From: an uncultured Alphaproteobacteria bacterium
Lineage (GTDB): Bacteria; Pseudomonadota; Alphaproteobacteria; Rs-D84
NCBI GenBank assembly: GCA_946625925.1
Contig: CAMOTP010000009.1
Coordinates: 1 to 22,065, forward strand
DNA: 22,065 nucleotides
Direction of reading: 5' to 3'
Below, one piece after another: positions 8,120 through 13,749 of the stretch (position 1 is its first letter; each line of letters begins with the position of its first letter). A program made the position numbers and the translations under genes. The notes under the pieces are model-generated. The model worked only from the letters and a program-made list of their open reading frames with translations, searched no databases and had not been told where the DNA came from.

Positions 8120-8452
8120 ATGAAAAACAAAGCAGTTAAAATCGGGATTATTGCAACAGTATTACCGCACCTGTTTTGTTGTGTATTGCCAATTATTTTG
8201 GCGATTATCAGTTTGTTTGCCCCAGAATTTGCTCATTCTTCATATTTCTTGCCAGAATGGATTGAACCTTGGCTGTTTGTTTTTTCCGCATTAATGTTGG
8301 GTATATCTTGGGTTGTTGTTTTACACGAGTGCCCCTGCCAATGCGATACATGCAACAAAAAAACTGTTCATAATCCCCAGAAAATTATTTTGGCTGTGGT
8401 TACGGTATTATTCGTCGTAAGTATCGTATTGCATATACTGGCGCATCACTAG
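8120..8452 (+). CDS. Small cysteine-rich membrane protein, MerT-like layout
   Basis: 110 residues from the ATG at 8120, chosen because AAGGA lies 7 bases upstream; ATGs further upstream (8057, inside the tRNA, and 8102) have no comparable site. Three membrane segments are visible (about residues 6-33, 47-68 and 88-108). C20-C21 lie inside the first, in FCCVLP. A cytoplasmic or periplasmic loop has C71-P-C73-Q-C75-x2-C78. The order of membrane cysteine pair, EPW-type second helix, cysteine loop and third helix matches the mercuric transporter MerT, whose family passes Hg(II) between cysteine pairs. No merR, merA or merP is present, so metal binding or transport is plausible but the metal is unknown. 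Confidence 0.6.
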   Translation: MKNKAVKIGIIATVLPHLFCCVLPIILAIISLFAPEFAHSSYFLPEWIEPWLFVFSALMLGISWVVVLHECPCQCDTCNKKTVHNPQKIILAVVTVLFVVSIVLHILAHH

Positions 8453-8498
8453 GATTATTTTTCATAAATTGCTTTTAACAATATCTTTGTTTTTTTAT

Positions 8499-8527
8499 TT
8501 GTTTTATGGTCAAAAATATGATAAAAT
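8499..8527 (+). promoter_or_regulatory. Promoter of the cysteine-rich exported protein gene
   Basis: TTGTTT (8499-8504), 17 bases, TAAAAT (8522-8527); the start is near 8534. AGGAAGG at 8540-8546 lies 8 bases before the ATG at 8555. An overlapping TATGAT (8517-8522) is an alternative -10. Confidence 0.45.
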
Positions 8528-8554
8528 GGTAGCAAAAGTAGGAAGGATTTTGCT

Positions 8555-10768
8555 ATGAAAAGATTAGTTGTTGTACTTAGTAGTTTGTTGGTTTTACCAG
8601 CCTTTGCCGAGGTTACACCATCGCAATATGACACAGATATGACATTTTCTGATGTTGAATTGACTGATGTTGACACTGGTGAAGTTGAAGAAGTTGTAGA
8701 AGCAGAAACGACTGTTGCCAAACCACAAACATCTGGTCGTAGTTTGGGCACAAATGCGGGTGCAAGAATGGCTGCTATGCGTTCTGGTTCTGCGCGTGGT
8801 GCATCAACATCGACTTCACGTACGGGAACATCCCGTTCACGCAGTATTACAACACGTGGGACAGCAGCACCTGTGCGTACGACCAGTGTATCAACACGTC
8901 GCGCCCCGACAAACAATGCAACAACGGCTCGTCCGGGGGTGGTATCTCGTGCAGCAACAATAACAACAACGACACCATTATATAATGCGAACAATGTTCA
9001 ATCCAGAGGTTCATCGCGTGTATCCATTTCTGCGAGGGGCGCTTCTATCCGCGCTGCATCGCCATCATCGACGACAACAACTGCGACCCCAACTGCAGAT
9101 TCTGCAATAGATACAACAACAGAAATGAATACAATGAAGTCTTTGACTGAATATTGTCAGGCACAGTATGCTTCTTGTATGGATAATTATTGTAATGTAT
9201 TGGACGACAACCAAGGTCGTTGTACATGCTCTAAGAATATTTCTAACTATGAAAAGACAGAGGCTGCTTTGGCAAATGCAACCGAGGCATTACAAGATGT
9301 TGCACGTAGCATTCAATATATTGGATTGCCTGCAGATCAAATATCTACTCTGTTTACAGAAACAGAAGCAGAATTGACCATGAAAGATTCAAAAGATAAT
9401 TCTGCAATTCGTTCCAGTTTGGATAAAGTTAAACGTATGATTGTTGAAGTTAAGTCTGGTACAGCTGCTGCGGTTGAAACCAGTAGCAATCTTAACTTTG
9501 ATTTATCTGGATTGTTAAACTTTAACATTGATAATACCGGATTTGATTTGTCCGCGTTTATGAATACCAATAATACCAATACAAACAGTATTTCAAATCA
9601 ACGTGGTGAATCTTTATATAAAACAGCCGTCAATCGTTGTAAGGCATCTGTGTTGAATTCTTGTACAGCACAAGGTGTCGATGCAGCAGTCGTGACAAAT
9701 GCTTATGATTTGGAAATCGATAAATCTTGCTTGGCATATGAACGTGCCCTGACAGAATCAAACAAACAAATGTCACAAACGGTTGCTAATGCAAAAGAAG
9801 TTTTGAAAAAAGCACGTTTGATGGTTGCACAAAACAAGAATTCATACGATTTGCGTGGTTGCGTCAGTGCTTTGGAATCCTGTATGCAAGACGATTATGT
9901 GTGCGGAAGTGGTTATGCTAGCTGTTTAGACCCAACTGGTCAATATATTGTGAACGGTTCTGTGGTTGTTGGCAGCATGCCAGGAAACAATACAGACGAT
10001 CATGCTACTGCGAGTAGTATAAGTTCAAATTATTCTCATGAAAATTTGTTTGAAACATGGACAACGAACAACAAAAACCCATGGTTACCCACAACAGACG
10101 CCAATTATACACCGTTGGTTGATTACATTAACGATACTGTAAAGAATGGCGCGGCAGCAAATTCTTCTGACAAGATGTCACAGTATTTGCAAAACAAAAT
10201 TGGATATCATGATTCTAAATCAAACAAGGATTATGGTATGTGTATGTCTATCTTGAACAAATGCCAGAGTTATACATACGATTCCAAGGGTAAATACAAT
10301 CCTGAAAATGATGTTATTAAACAATTTCTGCAACGTGCATTGGTTCAAATTAAAACAGCACAAGACGAATTGTTGGCATCATATGCAGAAAGTTGTATAA
10401 GTGATGTTTCAAGTTGTTTGTCTTCAAACAATTATGATGCTGCAAACCCAGAAAACACAAAGAGCAGAACAGCTATTAATTCTTGTTATGCCCAAATTAG
10501 AACTTGTATGTCTGTAAACGGCAATATATTTGGCAGTGTTACACCATCCGTATTGCGCGATTGGGTAACTGGAAACTATACAAGTTTGGAAACATATGAT
10601 AGTAATACAAACATAGATTATGATTGCGCACAAATTACTGACGAAACAGAGTGCGGTTCACAACGTGGTTATTGTGTATCCAGCACAGGTGCGATATCAC
10701 AATTGTCACCTTTGTGCAGTTGGAATACCAGCACCCGTAAATGTACACGTCAGGCGAGTTGCAATTAA
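8555..10768 (+). CDS. Large exported cysteine-rich protein with recurring C-x6-C motifs, unknown family
   Basis: 737 residues. A Sec signal peptide (about 1-18, ending PAFA) is followed by an acidic segment (about 25-53) and a long low-complexity Ser/Thr/Arg/Ala-rich stretch (about 55-190), likely disordered. The rest carries paired cysteines: C201/C208, C436/C443, C563/C570, C614/C621 and C644/C651 are all C-x6-C, and C362/C370 is C-x7-C. Extra cysteines follow the first pair (213, 223, 225) and third pair (450, 457). A C-terminal block has seven cysteines (691, 700, 707, 721, 730, 736 among them), ending RKCTRQASCN. No catalytic motif, membrane helix or cell-wall anchor is visible after the signal. 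The pattern suggests a disulfide-stabilised helical periplasmic or surface protein. It has its own promoter and terminator, so it is a single-gene unit. I do not recognise the family. Confidence 0.8.
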   Translation: MKRLVVVLSSLLVLPAFAEVTPSQYDTDMTFSDVELTDVDTGEVEEVVEAETTVAKPQTSGRSLGTNAGARMAAMRSGSARGASTSTSRTGTSRSRSITTRGTAAPVRTTSVSTRRAPTNNATTARPGVVSRAATITTTTPLYNANNVQSRGSSRVSISARGASIRAASPSSTTTTATPTADSAIDTTTEMNTMKSLTEYCQAQYASCMDNYCNVLDDNQGRCTCSKNISNYEKTEAALANATEALQDVARSIQYIGLPADQISTLFTETEAELTMKDSKDNSAIRSSLDKVKRMIVEVKSGTAAAVETSSNLNFDLSGLLNFNIDNTGFDLSAFMNTNNTNTNSISNQRGESLYKTAVNRCKASVLNSCTAQGVDAAVVTNAYDLEIDKSCLAYERALTESNKQMSQTVANAKEVLKKARLMVAQNKNSYDLRGCVSALESCMQDDYVCGSGYASCLDPTGQYIVNGSVVVGSMPGNNTDDHATASSISSNYSHENLFETWTTNNKNPWLPTTDANYTPLVDYINDTVKNGAAANSSDKMSQYLQNKIGYHDSKSNKDYGMCMSILNKCQSYTYDSKGKYNPENDVIKQFLQRALVQIKTAQDELLASYAESCISDVSSCLSSNNYDAANPENTKSRTAINSCYAQIRTCMSVNGNIFGSVTPSVLRDWVTGNYTSLETYDSNTNIDYDCAQITDETECGSQRGYCVSSTGAISQLSPLCSWNTSTRKCTRQASCN

Positions 10769-10796
10769 TTACAGTTCACTTTGCAAAAAAGAAAAG

Positions 10797-10816
10797 ACCC
10801 CGGAAACGGGGTTTTT
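10797..10816. terminator. Intrinsic terminator, probably bidirectional
   Basis: Stem ACCCCG/CGGGGT with a GAAA tetraloop (10803-10806). It is followed by TTTT on the plus strand and by a pyrimidine-rich T-run on the minus strand. It ends the cysteine-rich gene and, on the other strand, mraZ. Confidence 0.8.
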
Positions 10817-10843
10817 ATTTTGCATAAAACTGTAAAAATTTTA

Positions 10844-11287
10844 TTAAATAACCAGATTTGGACGAGAAGCACGCAAGTTTTCCAATGATTTTTCCTGTAC
10901 TTTTTTGAATTCGTCGGGATTCCATATTTGAAAACTGTTTCCACGACCAACAAATAATGCAGTATTTTTAATACCTGCGTGTTTTAATAAATCATCAGGA
11001 ATAACTATACGCCCTGTTACATCAAATTGTAATGGACGCGCATCCGCAAATAACATTGCAGATAAATCATCCAAAGTATTATCAAAAACACCCATTTTAT
11101 CGGTCGCAGCGGCAAGTTGTTCCATACGCGACATAGACAATCCTTCGATACATTTGTTTGTGAAAGAACGGTATAAAACAACCCCAGAAAATTTATCATT
11201 ATTCAACGAAGAGCGATACGATGCCGGCACAGAAATACGTCCTTTGGTATCAATACGATTTTCATAAGATGAGAGAAACAATGACAT
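10844..11287 (-). CDS. mraZ: Transcriptional regulator MraZ
   Basis: 147 residues, the normal length. Two AbrB-like half-domains each contain the D-x-x-G-R signature: DTKGRISVPASYR (about residues 13-25) and DVTGRIVIPDDLL (about 89-101). By family knowledge MraZ forms ring-shaped oligomers, binds repeated TGGG-type sites in its own promoter and controls the division and cell-wall (dcw) cluster it normally heads. Here the downstream side holds a terminator and a convergent gene instead of rsmH-ftsL-ftsI, so mraZ is an orphan. SD AGGA and the promoter at 11341-11369 are clear. I could not find the usual TGGG repeat series in the upstream region. Confidence 0.93.
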   Translation of the reverse strand: MSLFLSSYENRIDTKGRISVPASYRSSLNNDKFSGVVLYRSFTNKCIEGLSMSRMEQLAAATDKMGVFDNTLDDLSAMLFADARPLQFDVTGRIVIPDDLLKHAGIKNTALFVGRGNSFQIWNPDEFKKVQEKSLENLRASRPNLVI

Positions 11288-11324
11288 TTTATTCCTGATA
11301 TTTTATGGATTTACCGGCCTTGGT

Positions 11325-11369
11325 ATCACACTTCGTGATGAATTTAGCATTTATTTTTACGCTTGTCAA
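11325..11369 (-). promoter_or_regulatory. Strong mraZ promoter with palindrome at the transcription start
   Basis: On the minus strand, a perfect TTGACA (11369-11364), 17 bases, TAAATT (11346-11341). An inverted repeat ATCAC-5-GTGAT (11325-11339) covers the predicted start near 11334, a position where a bound repressor would block transcription. Confidence 0.65.
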
Positions 11370-11460
11370 TGACAATCAATAATCAAATTATGGGAAATTA
11401 TGGTTTTAACAGACAAAATGATATTTTTTAAAATATTTTTAAAATAATTGTATTTTTCTC

Positions 11461-11490
11461 TTGACGACCGATTCGTTTTTATTCTAAGAT
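11461..11490 (+). promoter_or_regulatory. Promoter of the 110-residue unknown gene
   Basis: TTGACG (11461-11466), 18 bases, TAAGAT (11485-11490), preceded by an A/T-rich stretch (about 11417-11458) resembling an UP element. The start would be near 11497, about 155 bases before the ATG. It is divergent from the mraZ promoter. Confidence 0.55.
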
Positions 11491-11496
11491 GTTTGT

Positions 11497-11651
11497 ATAG
11501 ACAAGGAGAAAAAGTTTTAAACCGCCTGAAAGCCTTGGTTTTCCGGTAAAAACAATAAAAAACAACCACATAATGGTTCAAGATTTGTAAATACTTATGT
11601 AAATACAATAAAAACCATTATTTGCAAGCCCAAGAAAGGAGGGACCCACAC
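11497..11651 (+). promoter_or_regulatory. Long structured 5' leader of the 110-residue unknown gene
   Basis: No ORF starts convincingly in this stretch. It contains an SD-like AAGGAG (11503-11508) with no start codon behind it, an ACCG/CCGGT pairing (about 11521-11546), and a 9-bp inverted repeat ATAATGGTT (11570-11578)/AACCATTAT (11613-11621). The loop between these arms holds a direct repeat TGTAAATAC (11586-11594 and 11598-11606). The true SD AGGAGG is at 11637-11642. I recognise no known riboswitch class. Confidence 0.4.
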
Positions 11652-11984
11652 ATGCAAAAAAACATTAAACAAATAATGATTGCGTTGGACCAGGTTTTAA
11701 ACACAACCGTTTGGGTAAATCAAGATAGACAAATTATCTCTCTGAGTGATGAATTGCATATTGGTCACAATAATGCACCACGTTCTATTGAAGATTTGCC
11801 ACGCGCATCATTGGTCGGCGCATATGTATCTTTACAAATCAGAACAGATAACTTTGACGTTGCAGCAGAAACATTGGAAACACACGATTTGGCTTTGAAA
11901 GTCAAAGAAATGGTATTTTCTGAGGCAAAAAAGATTATGGATGCAGGCAATACAGATTCAAAAAATCATGCTATGGCTGCATAA
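11652..11984 (+). CDS. Hypothetical 110-residue cytoplasmic protein, unknown family
   Basis: Start chosen at the ATG 9 bases after AGGAGG; a TTG at 11622 in the same frame would add ten poorly supported residues. The protein has no signal peptide, membrane helix or cysteine. It reads as a short N-terminal helix (about 1-15), a strand-like segment VWVNQDRQIISLSD, a central part with SLVGAYVSLQIRT, and a charged helix (about 75-100, LALKVKEMVFSEAKKIMD) with an Asn/His/Ala tail. I recognise no catalytic or nucleic-acid-binding motif. Codon use matches the neighbours. A strong promoter, long leader, strong SD, extra 3' hairpin and strong terminator suggest a highly expressed, separately controlled single gene. 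Confidence 0.72.
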   Translation: MQKNIKQIMIALDQVLNTTVWVNQDRQIISLSDELHIGHNNAPRSIEDLPRASLVGAYVSLQIRTDNFDVAAETLETHDLALKVKEMVFSEAKKIMDAGNTDSKNHAMAA

Positions 11985-11991
11985 TTTCAGT

Positions 11992-12007
11992 TTCCGGGAG
12001 ACCGGAA
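11992..12007 (+). other. Small GC-rich hairpin in the 3' UTR, followed by an SD-like purine run
   Basis: TTCCGG (11992-11997), loop GAGA, CCGGAA (12002-12007), directly followed by GGAGAGGAGAAG with no start codon behind it. It lies 8 bases after the stop codon and 12 bases before the terminator stem. Confidence 0.5.
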
Positions 12008-12019
12008 GGAGAGGAGAAG

Positions 12020-12048
12020 CCGCCAACGAGTAATCGTTGGCGGTTTTT
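12020..12048 (+). terminator. Intrinsic terminator of the 110-residue unknown gene
   Basis: A perfect 10-bp stem CCGCCAACGA (12020-12029)/TCGTTGGCGG (12034-12043), loop GTAA, then TTTTT on the plus strand only. Confidence 0.92.
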
Positions 12049-12052
12049 ATGT

Positions 12053-12223
12053 TTACCTGTCTTTATTATTGGTAAGCATTAATTTACAATTTTCTTTTTT
12101 GATACCGCTGGCTTCCAGTATTTTCATCAATCGACCACGTGATTCTATCCAATGCTTCTCTGACGATGTATGTTTTTTGATTGTTTTACCTTTTGTGTTT
12201 TTGGAATTTTTTTCTTTATTCAT
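12053..12223 (-). CDS. Small basic hypothetical protein, 56 residues
   Basis: An ATG at 12223 preceded by AAAGGA with 7-base spacing opens a 56-residue frame ending TAA at 12053. The first 20 or so residues are Lys/Asn/Thr-rich and very basic; then come HWIESRGRLMKILEASGIKKENC and a short polar tail, compatible with a single helix-turn-helix-sized element but not assignable. A consensus TATAAT (12255-12250) lies upstream, without a good -35. It occupies an otherwise empty 300-base gap between two terminators. The good SD and matching codon use support it; the small size and A/T-rich composition count against it. Confidence 0.5.
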   Translation of the reverse strand: MNKEKNSKNTKGKTIKKHTSSEKHWIESRGRLMKILEASGIKKENCKLMLTNNKDR

Positions 12224-12304
12224 ATCAATATCCTTTGGTTACATACATTATTATACATTTGCATATATATTTTTTATATCCGCTTATCAACCTAGGAAAA
12301 AGAA

Positions 12305-12328
12305 AAAAGCCCGATTTTACGGGCTTTT
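12305..12328. terminator. Intrinsic terminator of the rpmF-plsX unit
   Basis: A 9-bp stem AAAAGCCCG (12305-12313)/CGGGCTTTT (12320-12328) with loop ATTTTA. On the minus strand it is followed by a T-rich run and lies 21 bases after the plsX stop. The plus strand also has a short T-run. Confidence 0.87.
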
Positions 12329-12348
12329 ATAACCATTAGGAATATATT

Positions 12349-13398
12349 TTATTTTGATAATTCATTACGAATTTTTGAAACACTGGCCACACGTTCAACA
12401 ATTAAATCATTAAAGTCAGCATTGCTTAAATCCACTGCATAACGGATAGCATTGGCAAAAGCCAGCGCATCACTGTTTCCATGGGTTTTAACAGAAAATC
12501 CGTTTAATCCTAAGAAAGTCGCACCAGCATATGACCGAGGATCAATTTTATGTTTCAATCTTTTAAACACATGAACCAAGAAAAATGCACCAATTATCGC
12601 AAGTAGTGATTTTTTGAAATTTTCAACGATAACGCGTTTTATTAATTTTGCGGTACCTTCTACTGTTTTTAACACAATATTGCCTGTAAAGCCGTCTGTA
12701 ACGACAACCTGGACCTTTCCAGCACTAATATCTGTCGCTTCGACAAAGCCGATATATTCATATGGCAATTCGTCGCGATGTTCAGTTAAAACATGGTTTA
12801 ATTCTTGGAGTGTTTCATTACCCTTGGTTTCTTCGGTTCCGATGTTCAATATTCCAACACGTGGACGTGGCATATGACCAATGACATCGGCATACACACT
12901 GCCCAAAATTGCAAAATCAAACAAATTTTGTGCATCACATTGAACATTTGCACCTAAATCCAATACAACCACCCTGGAATCACCACCCCCAGATGGCAAC
13001 ATTGTTGTAATTGCAGGTCGAGATATGCCATCTACTGTCTTTAATGCCAATTTGGACAAAGACATTAACACACCTGTATTTCCCGCACTGACCACAGCAG
13101 AAGAATTACCCAAGCGGACATCTTTGATTGCCATAAACATAGATGTTCCATCAGCATGACGAATAACATCACGAACCTTGTCTGTGCCCAAAATAACATC
13201 CGGGGCATCCACTATTGTGCAATTACGAGCAACACGCGGAAATTTTTTCAAAAGTTTATTCAAAACAGCCTTTTTACCGAATACGCGGAAATGCACCTGT
13301 CCTTCACCATACTGATACAAAAATTGGTTAATACCGCCCAAAACAACCTTGGGACCTTTATCACCACCAAACGCATCTATGGATATAACTTTTGTCAT
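12349..13398 (-). CDS. plsX: Phosphate acyltransferase PlsX
   Basis: 349 residues, full length. The N-terminal ISIDAFGGDKGP is diagnostic, followed by VVSAGNTGVLM, VLDLGANVQCDAQNL, GILNIGTEETKGNETL and VTDGFTGNIVLKTVEG. The enzyme makes acyl-phosphate from acyl-ACP and phosphate for the PlsY step of phosphatidic acid synthesis and acts at the inner face of the cytoplasmic membrane. The rpmF-plsX order is conserved in many bacteria, but fabH, the usual next gene, is absent here: a terminator follows. SD AAGGA precedes the ATG. The 82-base spacer from rpmF contains a terminator-like hairpin and an internal promoter (see the separate entry), so plsX may be partly uncoupled from rpmF. Confidence 0.96.
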   Translation of the reverse strand: MTKVISIDAFGGDKGPKVVLGGINQFLYQYGEGQVHFRVFGKKAVLNKLLKKFPRVARNCTIVDAPDVILGTDKVRDVIRHADGTSMFMAIKDVRLGNSSAVVSAGNTGVLMSLSKLALKTVDGISRPAITTMLPSGGGDSRVVVLDLGANVQCDAQNLFDFAILGSVYADVIGHMPRPRVGILNIGTEETKGNETLQELNHVLTEHRDELPYEYIGFVEATDISAGKVQVVVTDGFTGNIVLKTVEGTAKLIKRVIVENFKKSLLAIIGAFFLVHVFKRLKHKIDPRSYAGATFLGLNGFSVKTHGNSDALAFANAIRYAVDLSNADFNDLIVERVASVSKIRNELSK

Positions 13399-13409
13399 GT
13401 TTTTTCCTT

Positions 13410-13462
13410 AAAAAAAGGCAGATTAATAACCTAGATTATATCACAAGGTTATCCAATCTGCC
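13410..13462 (-). promoter_or_regulatory. Terminator-like hairpin carrying an extended -10 promoter, rpmF-plsX spacer
   Basis: On the minus strand, GGCAGATT (13462-13455) pairs with AATCTGCC (13424-13417), and an inner 7-bp stem (13452-13446 with 13432-13426) leaves a 13-base loop; seven T follow (13416-13410). The loop contains TGATATAAT, with the -10 TATAAT at 13440-13435. I see no good -35. It could terminate part of the rpmF message and restart transcription for plsX. Confidence 0.6.
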
Positions 13463-13480
13463 ACATTTCTTTTTGTTTTA

Positions 13481-13630
13481 TTATTTTGCACCACATGCAG
13501 GGCAAATATGGTGTGGACGTTTCTTTTCGCCACATGCTTTGCATACACCAACTGGCATAATGCTCAAAGCATCATGAGATTGACGTTGTGCACTGCGTGC
13601 TTTACTTGTTTTACTTCTTGGCGTTGCCAT
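13481..13630 (-). CDS. rpmF: 50S ribosomal protein L32, zinc-binding form
   Basis: 49 residues, too short for most ORF filters. It starts MATPRSKTSKARSAQRQSHDA, matching the L32 N-terminus (Ser-His-Asp-Ala is typical). The C-terminal half has C-x2-C (CKAC) and a second CPAC separated by EKKRPHHI, a complete four-cysteine zinc ribbon; many proteobacterial L32 proteins lack these cysteines. SD AAAGGA lies 7 bases before the ATG at 13630. A promoter lies at 13661-13688, so it is not dependent on rpoBC read-through, and plsX follows. The sequence ends in CGAK, shorter than the E. coli form. Confidence 0.95.
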   Translation of the reverse strand: MATPRSKTSKARSAQRQSHDALSIMPVGVCKACGEKKRPHHICPACGAK

Positions 13631-13660
13631 TTTACAATCCTTTTATATTAAACTTGTTAT

Positions 13661-13688
13661 ATTTTATTCAATTATTCCGGTTTTGCAA
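13661..13688 (-). promoter_or_regulatory. Promoter of rpmF-plsX
   Basis: On the minus strand, TTGCAA (13688-13683), 16 bases, TAAAAT (13666-13661), with the start near 13654, about 24 bases before the rpmF ATG. Confidence 0.5.
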
Positions 13689-13701
13689 GGAAAAGTTTAT
13701 C

Positions 13702-13734
13702 CGGGTTGGACAACATAACTTGTCATCCAACCCG
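13702..13734 (-). terminator. Strong hairpin after rpoC, probable end of the rpoBC transcript
   Basis: CGGGTTG (13734-13728) pairs with CAACCCG (13708-13702), continuing through a 3-base bulge into GACAA/TTGTC with a 6-base loop. It lies 15 bases after the rpoC stop. The tail is GATAAACTTTTCC rather than a clean T-run, so it may instead protect the 3' end or terminate weakly. Confidence 0.6.
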
Positions 13735-13749
13735 ATTATTTGCCAGATA

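Noticed and set aside
8455..8994. A 179-residue open frame on the minus strand
   Set aside because: It lies opposite the signal peptide and low-complexity neck of the exported protein; its Val/Arg/Pro-rich composition is the mirror of that repeat-like stretch, and it has no start signals.
11586..11621. Possible CRISPR or repeat array from the TGTAAATAC copies
   Set aside because: Only two short copies without spacers of regular length and no cas genes.
12069..12332. An 87-residue hydrophobic plus-strand frame
   Set aside because: Phe/Ile-rich translation of A/T-rich DNA that runs through the plsX terminator; the minus-strand frame at 12053-12223 has a proper SD and is preferred.
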